From the NCBI GenBank assembly GCA_032622095.1, contig CP136067.1:92308707-92372706 (forward strand): a stretch of 64,000 bases of DNA, read 5' to 3'. Made by a program: the position numbers and the translations under genes. The stretch's first letter is position 1. Every line of letters starts with the position of its first letter. The stretch is from Siphonodentalium dalli (lineage: Eukaryota; Mollusca; Scaphopoda; Gadilida; Siphonodentaliidae). This document shows, in pieces, positions 11,419 to 22,750 of this stretch. The notes under the pieces are model-generated. The model ran no database searches, had not been told where the DNA came from, and worked only from the letters and a program-made list of their open reading frames with translations.

Positions 11419-11765
11419 TTAAAATGAACCACCCGCTATCAATACACAACTGGTTAACTTGAACGCATAACTGAAACCCACTTCGCGCAAAACAATAATC
11501 TACAATCAAGTTAAATTCAACATTGGTCATACATGCCGCCAATGAGGACATGGATCGTTTGTGTTATATATGTGTTATGGTATCCGGGGATCAGTTGATA
11601 TATTCATCCATATATTATGTTTTGTGTGTATTCCCGTTATTCACCGGGCTTGGTAGTCAGTTCTGTGTTAAAAGCCTCATCAATAATAACGAAATTCGCG
11701 AATAGTCTAGGCGGCTGAAAGATAATAGCCTTCAATAACTGAACATAATCTCCCAATTTTATAAA

Positions 11766-12266
11766 TGATTGATTGATTGGGCTTTAATGTCGCTTTCAGC
11801 AAATATAGTCTGGTCGTTAAATCATTGGACATGGAACAAATTGTTTTTTGTGTCATTTTGTCGGGCAGAATCTGGGTAACAACATATCCAAAATCTGCTA
11901 AAATCCGCTGTGGGTGAAATTTTCTAGAGCAGTATGAAAAAAGGTCCTATTTTTGGATTTTCTGTATGATTTTCCATTCCTTATGAAATATACAATAAGG
12001 CCATATCACGACATAGCCATTTTAGTGGTGAAGGAAATTCGCACACTCACTGCTAATCTAACAGTGATTTCAATCGCCGATAAACTCGTCGACCATGTGC
12101 GGCTAACCACCGGCCATCGGCGAGTAACTCCACCTGGTAACGATTTCGAGTTACAGTCCACGATGGAAACATATTAATTTGAACCCTCATCGCCAGGGCT
12201 GAAGGGCGAGGTGGCTTGGAGTTGTACACACCTAACAGACTGGTCCACCGAGGCCGCCTCCAATTA
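11766..12266 (-). mobile_element. Probable tRNA-derived SINE
   Basis: On the minus strand, a box-A-like GGCCTCGGTGG lies near 12255-12245 and a box-B-like GGTTCAAATT near 12185-12176, roughly the spacing of a pol III tRNA promoter. Downstream the sequence continues to a 3' end CCCAATCAATCAATCA at about 11766-11780, resembling the short-repeat tail of a SINE. The second half of box B is degenerate (TTA rather than TCC), and no target duplication was found. Many molluscan genomes contain SINEs with similar (AATC)n tails; that comparison is from memory. Confidence 0.42.
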
Positions 12267-12369
12267 GATGAATGAGAGGCATACATGTATGTATAATAAA
12301 TGTACTCAATCCGATTCGATGGTCCCATATCATCAGATTCCAACAACAACATTTTGTTTTTAAATGACG

Positions 12370-12910
12370 CTTCAGTGATCAGAATCGATTAATTGCCCAA
12401 AAATAATGCTAATCACGGTCAACTATAGTACACAATGGCCCAAAACTGTTATTTATTAACATTTTGTTCAACGAAATTTGCCGCTTTGTCAAATATCTGA
12501 CACAAAAAAGCCACTTGATTTTAGAGTTATCCATCTTCATCCGCAATTTCGTCCGAGACCGTCTTCTCGTCGACTCCTTACTGTGTCAGGAAAATTGATC
12601 GGTGGTGAAAAATAATAGATTTCAAAAAATATATATCTGATGACTCTGAGCTTTGGTGGGTGGGTTCTTCGACTCGAATAAAATATTGCTTACCCACAAA
12701 GCAAAGGAAATAGTAATTTGCGAGCGTTAATTCGTACTATGCATCTTTAACTATTAGACACATGTTTGCGTAATAAATTATTATGTATGTATGTTTGTTT
12801 GAGAAAACATTCGGTAGAAATCTACCGATGATAACTGTCCCACTGAATATACGAAATAGGTTCATATCAAATTACAAGCATTGTCCAACGATTTAGCAGT
12901 TCTGGTTAAA
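12370..12910. other. No gene seen
   Basis: Unassigned AT-rich sequence without repeats or reading frames that I can support. Confidence 0.4.
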
Positions 12911-12916
12911 ACTTTT

Positions 12917-13010
12917 GATGCGAAAAGTTTTATCATGGCGACGGTACTCACATCTTGTTCCGGCCTAAGGAAATTTAGGTACAGCAGTATTTTCGAGGGC
13001 TTCCCTTTTC
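12917..13010 (+). other. Exon-like duplicated segment, copy 1
   Basis: Contains ATG (12935) reading MATVLTSCSGLRKFRYSSIF, then EGF. A second copy lies 308 bases downstream (ATG at 13243). Over the 23 aligned codons the copies differ at seven bases, of which five are synonymous (including a CTA/TTA leucine change) and two conservative-to-moderate (Arg/Ser, Glu/Asp). That pattern suggests the frame was once translated. The protein is not recognised and no splice sites are convincing. In this copy the frame runs on openly to about 13117. Confidence 0.3.
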
Positions 13011-13242
13011 TATTAAATATGGACCCAACGACCCCCCCGCATTTTTCATACAAATTCAAGGTACTAGGATTATACTTATACCTTATTTGTTTGTATTATA
13101 TTGACATTAATTTGTGAACTGCCACAAGGTTTACTGCTCTGGACATCATTAGCGGGGGTAGCTCTATGTAGGCCCTAATTACACGCACCCCCTGCTCATA
13201 TTCAATGGCTAATATAAAACATTGATGTGAAAAAGTTTTACC

Positions 13243-13386
13243 ATGGCGACGGTACTCACCTCTTGTTCTGGCTTAAGGAAGTTTAGTTACAGCAGTATAT
13301 TCGATGGCTTCACCGAGAGACAAAAATCCTTTTTGATGACGCCAATCAGGCTTCGGTTGTGTTCCATTTTAAACGAACCTATATGA
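13243..13386 (+). other. Exon-like duplicated segment, copy 2 (47 codons)
   Basis: Opens with ATG in a good context (ACC before ATG, G after) and reads MATVLTSCSGLRKFSYSSIF, then DGFTERQKSF, stopping at TGA 13384-13386. It is the paralogue of 12935 onward, with mainly synonymous differences. The homology extends about 20 bases upstream of the ATG, including TAAAAC and GTTTTA words, so leader sequence was duplicated too. Function unknown. Confidence 0.3.
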
Positions 13387-14429
13387 GGATAAAACATATA
13401 TATTTTTCGATTGTAGCTTTTTACTTGTAGGCATTAACCTTTCTATACTAAATGGATTCTCCCATTCAGTTATTGAAGGATACATTGAAATGGTACATTA
13501 TTCATTTGGAGGGGTGTCCGGGTAATAAAAACAGAAACAGACTAAATAATAGATCTTAGAGAAGCAGAATGATTCATATTAATTCGTGGGACATGTCAGA
13601 TAATAAGTTCAACAAAATACCAATGGTTGTTTGTTTAATTTATTGTCAATGAGTATTTAATAAATACATAAATAAACTGCCATTTTCGGAATATATTCAT
13701 TCTAATTGGAAGATAGGTCGAGATAATTTATAATATAATTTTCTACGATGATTGACCCTTTCCACATACATGTACATGTATAACCCGTTATTAATCTACT
13801 GATTGCCACAATTTCTGTTGATATAAAAGTATTTAAAATAATGCCAGCTTAAAGGGCATCACGGTTCGCATTAAAGTCAACATATTTACATGGCCCGTCC
13901 GTGTGACACTAAATCGTGTTCGGTGATTGGTCAACTGCCAATTGGGTCACCCGTTTCAAACTCCAATATCACAGACCGTAACGCGAACACGACGTCATAA
14001 ATTCCTGACCCTGTCACTAAAAGCGGTCATCATAATAATTCGGCGTGATTTTAAAAGTTAAACCGAACAAAATTTGAAGCCAGTTATTTATATCGATATA
14101 CTAATAGTGCTTGGACATATTATATTGGGTACACTTAATGTCCTGCGTCTCAAATTATTTGCAGATTTCGTGAAAATAAATCAGAATACAATCATCTTTA
14201 TGTAGTGGGTGTGGTTGTCATATCGGGAGATACGCCGTTGTGGTCGTTGGGACACATTTATTAAGAACCCCTTCGCCACAGCGCCGTATCCCCCAATAAC
14301 ACCCACTCTCACTACAACTATATTCATTTTATAAATACCCTGTCATACAATATGCTCACTGACATGTATATATGGTCGAAATCGTGGATCTGACCAACTT
14401 ATTTATCCGTCGGATGTAGTAGCGTACAG

Positions 14430-14972
14430 CGTGCGCCCGATATATAGTTAAGCCGCGCCTTTAATTGTCGTATGCGCTATATGATTAAGCCGTGCCTTTA
14501 ATTGCTGTATGCCCGCTATAGCGTTAAGCCGTCCCTTTAATTGCCGTATGCCCACTATAGTGTTAAGCTCTCCTGTAATGGTCGCATGCCCTCTATAGAG
14601 TTAAGTCGTCCCGTTAGTTGTCGTATGCCCGCTATAGATTTAAGCTGTCCCTTTAATTGTAGTATGTCTGCTATAGGGTTAAGCGGTCCCGTTAATTATC
14701 TATGCCCGCTGCAGGTTAAGACCTCAATTTATTGCGTATGCCCTCTACAGTGTTAAGCCGTCCTTTAATGGTCGTATGCCCTCTATAGAGTTAAGCCGTC
14801 CCTTTAATGGTCGTATGCCCGCTATAGAGTTAAGGCGTCCTTTTAATTTTAGTATGCCCGCTATATGGTTAAGCCGTCCCGTTAATTGCCATTTGCCCGC
14901 CATAAGGTTAAGCCATCCCTTTAATTATTGTATTCCTGCTATAGAGTTAAGCCGTCCCATTAATTGTCGTTC
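14430..14972. repeat. 39-bp minisatellite, about 14 copies
   Basis: The unit reads GCCGTCCCTTTAATTGTCGT, then ATGCCCGCTATAGAGTTAA. Copies vary at 10-20 percent with small deletions near 14695-14735. The period is a multiple of 3, so open frames (MPAIELSRPFN-type repeats) arise automatically. Confidence 0.93.
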
Positions 14973-15813
14973 TCAGTTAACCGGTTCTAAATGGATTTCC
15001 CCACTCAGCTAACAGGTGTCCATCGTAATGGTATATTTATAGGCCATATGCATCTTGCATTAATTCGGTCCCAAAAGCGATAATTATATCAGAATCCAAC
15101 TCATAAAATTATTTCATCGCATTAATTATACATGCGGCTTAGATGAATATAACATCTAATACCAGTTAATGTCATGCATTTTTCTCAGTTGTCCGCACTT
15201 TGTCGTGATTTTTTCGGGCAGAATCCGACCTAATTAATTACAGTAATTACTGGTATACTGGACATACGAGTGGTGAAGTGGGGAAAATGATCTCCATCAA
15301 GCCTAACTTGAACAAAGTTAGGCGTAACGTCAACGTCACACAACCCCTGGTGACATCTCCTTGATGATAACGTTATATGTTGTTTTTTCGCGCCAAAAAG
15401 TTAGTATTACAATTTTAACAATAAGAACGCGCGTTTCCACAGATGTGTAGGCGCATACGTGTATCTATCGTTATTATTAATGTCCAGATGTGGTGCGCCA
15501 CGAGGCCATGAACACAGCGTCCCTGTTTATCCCGGAATTCAGACTGTCAAACATTTGGATAAATCTTTGTTCAGTAATTCGTCTCTGGGAAGTATTGGCC
15601 AGTCCACTTTGGAGTACTTGTACCCGCATGTCTGAAACAGAGTGTCCTGGTGCGCCAAAGTGGACAGATGTATATGATGTATATATATATGATGTTGTGT
15701 TTTTTATGATTAGTACTAATTATATATTTATCACGTAACTGATACACTGTGTTGTGTTAACGAAAATTTAATATAATCAGATAAAGTACAGAAGGAGTCC
15801 TATTTATTGAGGG

Positions 15814-15886
15814 AAATGTTCAGATAATAATTTCAACAAACGGCCTACTATAATGGTCGTTTGTTGAACATATTATTTGAACATTT
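15814..15886. repeat. 29-bp inverted repeat
   Basis: AAATGTTCAGATAATAATTT followed by CAACAAACG is matched by the reverse complement after a 15-base loop, with about two mismatches. A related half site (CAGATAATAAGTTCAACAAA) is at about 13594, inside the same candidate element. Confidence 0.75.
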
Positions 15887-16468
15887 CATATGGGACAATG
15901 ATGCTTCGGTATAGAAGGGTTAACTTGTAAACTAACAAGGAATGTACATTGAGGGTATATGCGCTGTGGTGTCAACCTTGAAATTTCCAAATGCAGCCCC
16001 CTTGAAACAGACGGTGTGTGTTGTCAATTTGGATAAATTTTCGTAAAGAAATAACTACTTTGAGCAAGATTATTCTCGATTTCTATTTGATCACCCTACT
16101 GCGGAGTGTTTCATATAACTTGAAACTATGTGAAAATAGAAAACTTCCGTCTGAAATTTAAATTCCCACTGATGAAGTGACCCTGCATGCCACGCCCTGA
16201 AACTAACATGCTTACCAAATTTCCACTTGACGCCGATAATCCCTCTATCGCATGAATACAACGACCATCAACTTAGCAAGTCGGTGTCCTTGTCGGCGAG
16301 GTGCATGAGTATATACATGAGTATACAAATATGATGCAACTAGACCCCAGTATGCATAGATGTGCCAATACGGGTACATAAACTCTTAAGGCTATCAGAA
16401 CGGTTTGATTATTTAATTACAACAAAGTTAATAAAGTTCAATCATCAGCATCTGGGGTTCTCCTGGTT

Positions 16469-16686
16469 GGGTTTCTCTTCCTGTCGTCTGCTCGGTTTAG
16501 GGTCTTCTTCTGTCTTCATAGATTGGGCGTGTCTGCTTGTCATCTACTCGGTTGAGTTCCGGTTGAGTTTATCTTCCTGTCGTCTGCTCGGTTTAGGGTC
16601 TTCTTCTGTCTTCATAGATTGGGCGTGTCTGCTTGTCATCTACTCGGTTGAGTTCCGGTTGAGTTTATCTTCCTGTCGTCTGCTCT
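16469..16686. repeat. 96-bp tandem repeat, 2.3 copies
   Basis: The unit begins GAGTTTATCTTCCTGTCGTC and contains GATTGGGCGTGTCTGCTTGT. The two full copies are nearly identical, so the duplication is recent. Confidence 0.9.
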
Positions 16687-16689
16687 CCT

Positions 16690-18198
16690 TCGTCGTCGGC
16701 GCATCAGTGGTGTGTTGTTAGGAATACAAGATCATAATGTGTTACCTTGCATTCCTATCCATGCTTCCGGCTAGGGATCCTAGCCGTCTTCTTGGCATCT
16801 CTGCATCGGTGGTACGAGTACTAGTGTCGACTCGAGGGAGTTCCAAAGCATCATGATTTCTCTAATAAAATCAGGTAATCTTTATAGTCTGGGGTGACGT
16901 TGCTAGCCCAAGGCGTATTTCGCGGTACATCAGTTTGGGGCGTAGTTGGGGTAATCGGACGAGCGTCATTCTTCTATATCTTCTCATGGTCAGCTCGCCG
17001 CATTAATTTCCAATGGGCATCTTTCCTAGTACACCTGCGATAGCTAATCCGTAAATCGTTCGGATGGCCATCCTTCTTGTGTGTATACTTCTAAGTCTTC
17101 ATGCTGCATTAGCTTCCTACTTCGGGTGGTCAGAACTGTTATCTGCGTATCGAACATCGTGCCTTCGCATGGCAGGGGCGCGCCGATACATATGGTGAAT
17201 CGAGGGGGCCCCTAGTTGTCTTAGCACATAGAGAAGGTTAAGCAAACATATATAAAATTCAGAGTAAATGATTGAATGTAGGACGCGCAGTTCGCATTAT
17301 GAGTAAATGTTTGATCAATAACGATGCGGTTAGTGTAACTATCGATCGATTCAGTCTGTTTAGCCTTGGGTACTGCAGGCAAGGGGTAATCTAACATGCC
17401 TATAATGAGTAAGGTTAACACTTAAAGGTGCCAAAATATAAGATGTTGGGTCGACCAGGATAAGATAAGAGTTTGAGTAAGTGGTATTCTGCCTATTTAA
17501 AATATTTTCCCTTACTTGGACTCGCGGCAACATTATGTTATTTTTGTTTCCCCATCAATATGACCTCACCGACCATGTGATGGGATACCGTGACTGCGTG
17601 AGCATGCATTTCGCAAATTCGAATTGTATTTTATTTTACAATAGAAAGACAATGTGAGTACAATCTTTTTTATTTATTTTAACAGGTTATAAATGTTTGA
17701 AGATGCGAAGTTGTGTGATATCGAGTTATCTCCGTTCAAACTTTCATGCCGAGAGCTCGGTTCATCAACTTCCTCTCATAATTTCGTGCAGAGGTAAAAC
17801 TCGAGCCTGCATACTGTTGCGTCCCTTTGCATTGCTTCGCGCTCCAACATGAACGCATAGCAGTGACTGGTTCGCTGGCAGAGTTTGGTAAAACTCAAGG
17901 AACATGTTTTGAAAATGTGCTAGTGAATGGACAGAAGTGTACGCAAGGGTTGCTATGGGCACTGACGCAGTTACGACAACTGTGTTCCAGAATGTCTGAT
18001 GCCAATCAGCAGTTTGTTTTCAGTTCATTTAACCTTCACTGTAAACGTAAAAAATATTTCTCTGACAAACACGAAAACCGAAAGTAATTTCAAATTAGAT
18101 TTAAAACGTGAGGCTGTGTACCCTTCCCAGGAGACGGGCACGATTGCTCTCGAAATTTTCAATTCACGGGTGTGAAAGATTGCATTTGCCAATATTGT
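16690..18198. other. No supported gene
   Basis: A slightly GC-richer stretch (16.7-17.2 kb) and an 86-codon frame at 17827-18087 have no recognisable domains. No repeat structure is seen. Confidence 0.35.
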
Positions 18199-18202
18199 TT
18201 AA

Positions 18203-18668
18203 CCCTTTCAGTGCCAGGGGCCGATCTCATCGGCACTAATTTACGGTCTGTAAAATCGGCCATTAAAATTAAAAAAAAAAATGTTTTTTAGATTTGTTTT
18301 TAGATTTATTTTGGTTTCAAATTTTTTTTGGGTAAGCTTAAGCATGCTATAGCGAATTTAAAAACTAACTGGATAAAACCTTAGGGCATGTTATAACTCA
18401 AAACTATCACCAAATATTCATAGTAATAATTTTGATGCCCATGAAAAACGTAAGATTCCCTGGAACTAAACCTACAAAATAAGTCTGTTAAAGAATATAA
18501 GAAAAAATTATAAAAATTGTACAAAATTGTAAAAAATAATGAATTTTTTTTAGGCCAATGCATTCTCTTATATATGCGAGGCGACTATGGTCGACTCGCA
18601 TATACAAGAGAATGCATTGGCACACTGTATATGGGTTGATACAAAAATCGGACCTGGCACTGAAAGGG
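18203..18668. mobile_element. piggyBac-type MITE flanked by TTAA, second family member
   Basis: Begins CCCTTTCAGTGCC after TTAA (18199-18202) and ends GGCACTGAAAGGG before TTAA (18669-18672). The last 50 bases, including TATGGGTTGATACAAAAATC, match the element at 11226. A 66-base near-perfect palindrome (18555-18620, CCAATGCATTCTCTTATATA and its complement) lies near the right end. The middle is T-rich and unrelated to the shorter element. Confidence 0.75.
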
Positions 18669-18672
18669 TTAA

Positions 18673-21600
18673 AGCTATGCACACATAAAACGCAACCGAT
18701 TTACATATGCGTAAGTCGCATCCGTTTTCGTCGACTACCAACATATGGTTTTCAATTTACCATACTTGCGACGGCGAATATTTGATACGAAAATTATGGT
18801 AGTATGCGTCAAGAAATTGCCAGTTATGACGTAATATTGGGTTATGTTGCGTTATGGCTGGTGCAGTGAGATTAAGCACCTGGGCAAATTGTTATCTGCT
18901 CAATCTGAAGTACTCTACAAAGCGTTCTTCGTCTGATAATCAGGTTCTGAAAGGCTCCTTGCTCTGTTCTTTCCCTTGCGAAGACGCTGGTAAACCAAGA
19001 GGAGAAAAAACCTCTTCATCACTCGATGAAGCTCCATCACTCGATGAACTTGAAGAAATATTGGAGAAATGTGAATCGTCACACGTGTGACAGGTACACA
19101 TACATGCGTTATTATCGTATCGTCTTCGTGCGTAAATTTGCATAGGTTTTACGCATACGAATAAAACGCATACGATAATACGCAGGTATGTGTTTCTAGC
19201 TTTAGAGCACACGCATGGTGCGATATAAGTCGTACGATAACGATAGCGGCCACCAGTTACGGACGAAATCGTAGCGTGTGCGTTGGTAAATTGCACAAAA
19301 TTGTGTCGTACGGTCGGCCCCGCAATGTATCAAATAATATAGATTATCTGCGATCGATGCGAACTGAAATTCTGTAGCCAATCGGATTCAACTATTGATA
19401 TGATCATGAGACGATCACATGTTTTATTTAATAACAACGTCATGGCATCCAGCGTCCTGGATATCATATTAGCAATTTGGTGTGTCTATATATGATTGTG
19501 TGGGGAATTAAATCAGGATTACTTTACTGTATAAAAATTGTAATATTAGTAGTTATTGGAAATTCGTATTACTTTTCCTCTGATAAATGCACAAATGTAG
19601 ACCTGCATGTACCACTTTAATAATAATCCACTGCATTCATTAGAAAATAAACAACCAGATCGTACGATCTGATCGCATCATGTGATTCATGTCCGATCAT
19701 ACTCCGATGGTAGTAATTCCTCTATTGTAAGTGATCGAAACAGAAATCAGACCATATGCGTTCACTGATCTTAAGGATCTGCGTCTAATATCATCTGACA
19801 TATATCACTCCGCGTGAGGCACGCTTTAATGTGACTGTCAACGTCGTTTCAATGTTAGAACTATTTGATAGTTTACTTTGATCCTGTCCCGGCTCCAATC
19901 AATTAATATGGGCATGTGAATAAAGTTTAACTCGACATAGAGTACCGCTAAGTATATGTCACAATGACATTTTGTTTGAGAACAACCCCAACTTATGATG
20001 ATAAATTGCACCCACGTCCTCTAAATTGCAGGAGCAAATACTACTGTCCTCCAAGTAAATTGACTTGAAAATGGGGTGATATCCAGCTTGGTAATGACTG
20101 TGGTATTACTAGTTGTATACGGTATCCACAGCGGTAACAAGGCGGGCACTGTGGTGGCGTTATGGTATCGTGTGGTTATGATACTGCAGTCTCTTAGCGG
20201 CTCATACGTTGAAAAAAGACTATGTCCATGAGGATCTCGTTAAGTTACACAGATACGATACGAGGAGAATCACTGCACTTGAATGGTGTTCATGCCTGCA
20301 TGTGTAATACCAATCAATGCGGCCTGACACAACGAGCAGAGGTCCCTGAGTAAAATTACTAAAATACTAATATAGACTATACCATTAGTATAGTCTATAT
20401 TGGTAGTTTAATAATGTTCCCCGAAGCCTGTGACTAAGAGATGGGTGAAGTTTGTAAATCTGACAGCACTGTCTGCAACTTCATGCAAAGTCGCGTAAAT
20501 TTCACGATGTGCTACATTATGGGGTACTCAGCTGGAAGATTACAATGAAGACCAATCATGTCGCATTCACAAACAGTGCACATGAGTTTTAATGTTTGTT
20601 ATATGATTTTTTTATATATATAATTAATATATCTTTCATCCGTCGAAATCTGGTACATTAATTTTTACATACATCAGCATACATACACCCTAAATGGTAG
20701 TTAGTACTGGTTAGTATGTTTTAAATAGCCTAGTGGGTCATATGGTTGATATTAAGATTACATGAGCACAGAAACTGAGTGATTTTAAATGGAGGAAAAT
20801 GTTTGCATTTTTTGTCATTTACACATTTTTTCCGGGTCCAAATGACCCACCCACCCCCGCCCTGTGTACGGAATTTTTGTGCGCGACCCCCACCTGATAT
20901 AATTATCCCGAACATTATTCTTTACTCTTCTGTAAAGGTAGCAAATTGTGATTCACTTTGTTATTAAACATGCTAATTAATCAACTGGCAACTAAATATT
21001 CTATTCTCGTTGTCCCATTTAAATGATGCAGAATGTAATTTTGCCGAAAACGTCTTATGGGATTCTGGTCTTGTTTTTGAACGGAAATGAGCAGAACTCT
21101 GAAAACGGATTGAGAGGCGCATAATTATATGCCTACGCTGGCCCAATAACATGTGTAACCATTATATGAAAGTTGGCGCCAGACCAGGTAACAGCAGGCC
21201 TTTTAGAAAGTCAAACAAGAAGATTAGTGAAAAGCTGCTTAATAACATCAAATTATGGGACATTGGCATCAAGATTGATTGACTAATGTCACGCATGCCA
21301 TTTCCATCATTGCAAGTATGTCAACAAACATATTAAACAGAGCCTAAATATGCTCATTAAAATCAGCGTCATGACTAGGAACTCGCTTCAACCTTCATGA
21401 GTTATGGCATTCATTATATTGACAATTCAGCGAATAGTCGCTTGCATGCAGTTGAGGCAAGATGTATTCCAAAGTACCACACTGACGTTCTATCAAATAT
21501 GGCGAAATTTATTAGCTAGATCGCCAGTTGCCTAATTCATTAATAACACTTACTGGATATATTTGTGTGTGCTCTACTATAGGTATAACTCCCCATTACT

Positions 21601-22235
21601 ATTACATCGTTCTGCTAGAGATCAAAACACTTTCCACTATAGGTATACATGTATAAATTTCGACGCATTTCCCAGTGGAAAGTGATCTACCTACATTATA
21701 GTTTGGAATAATATGATACGAAAAAATAATTCCGTGCTCTCCTGGTCCACATCATCATTTAAGGGGTTAATGAACCCGGTCGTGAACGACATGTTTCATT
21801 GCTACAACGATCAGTTAACATGAACATTACAAAATAAAGTCAAATTCTCAACCAGTTCCAAACAGATGAAACTGATATAGAATATATTAGTGACAAAATG
21901 TCAAATTTTCCACTTACGGCTGCCATTTTGAGGGCCATCTTGTAGGGGGTGTTCCAATTTTGGCCTAAAATGTATCAATATATCTCGCAGAGTCATACTG
22001 TATATGCCTAATTTTTAATTGCATACATGTATTCCATGGTAAGAGTAATTGCGACAGTTAGTAAATTATATAATTATGATACACTCTTTAAATTCGGGAA
22101 ATCACTTACAAGAGGGGTTAAAGTGTAATTTCAGCGTGGTTCCATACCTAATATCAATTAGTATGTGAATATGTACATATGTGCAAAATTTCATACTTTA
22201 GTCATAAAGTGAACATTTTTTTCACTAGTCTATTC
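18673..22235. other. No supported gene; two hairpins
   Basis: Contains an inverted repeat at 19097-19194 (ACACATACATGCGTTATTAT type arms around TTTACGCATACGAA) and a short hairpin at about 20366-20404 (TAATATAGACTATA). A 78-codon frame from 18854 (acidic C-terminus SSSLDEAPSLDELEEILE) is unrecognised. Nothing else can be named. Confidence 0.35.
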
Positions 22236-22750
22236 CACTATTTATCCAATATCGGAATTTAAAGGGTTAATGAAACCGGCGGTGGATGACACAGCAAATA
22301 AACGTAGCATATACTTAGTATGTATCTCACTACCATAAGGCATCATATTATGTTGTCCATGGGCCCAAGGGGTTGTCCGGGCTTGCCCGGGCTCTCATGT
22401 GTTCTTCTGGTACATATCGTCATTTAAGGGGTTAATGAAGCCGGTCGTGAACGAGATGGCGAGTCAATTTTACCTTTTTACCTTTAGTAAGTGCCTCGCT
22501 ACCATTAGTCATCGATATGTAATCTGATCGGGTCCCTGTGTTCCCGGACTCTTCCGGGTTCTTTTAGTCAATATCGGCATTTAAAGGGTTAATAAACCCG
22601 CCGATGGATGACACAGCAAGGCAATTTTCATAATCTATGCTTATTTTGTATCCTACTACCATAAGCCATCAAATTACACTGTGTGTGTGCCCAAGGGGCT
22701 TGTCCGGGCGTGTCCGGGCTTGCCCGGTCTTGCCCGGGCAGTAATTAGTC
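22236..22750. repeat. ~160-bp tandem repeat, three diverged copies
   Basis: Each copy has TTTAAGGGGTTAATGAA-type sequence, CGGTGGATGACACAGC or CGTGAACGA, then CTACCATAAGCCATCA, then a GTCCGGGCTTGCCCGG-rich tail. The anchor GGTTAATGA/GGTTAATAA occurs at 22266, 22430 and 22589. A detached partial copy lies at about 21762. Confidence 0.75.

Larger units (their letters stand above)
13438..15919. mobile_element. Candidate large piggyBac-like non-autonomous element
   Basis: TTAA at 13434-13437 is followed by CCTTTCTATAC, and GTATAGAAGGG at the other end is followed by TTAA at 15920-15923, so the ends are inverted copies in the right orientation with TTAA flanks. Inside are the 39-bp minisatellite and a 29-bp inverted repeat but no transposase. 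The same TTAACCCTTTCTATAC end occurs alone near 29535 and, degenerate, at 36567, so the end sequence is a dispersed family. The 2.5-kb span could also be two unrelated ends. Confidence 0.35.

Noticed and set aside
18854-19090. 78-codon frame with acidic tail as a host gene
   Set aside because: Good start codon but no domain, no neighbours and adjacent hairpin repeats; not enough evidence.
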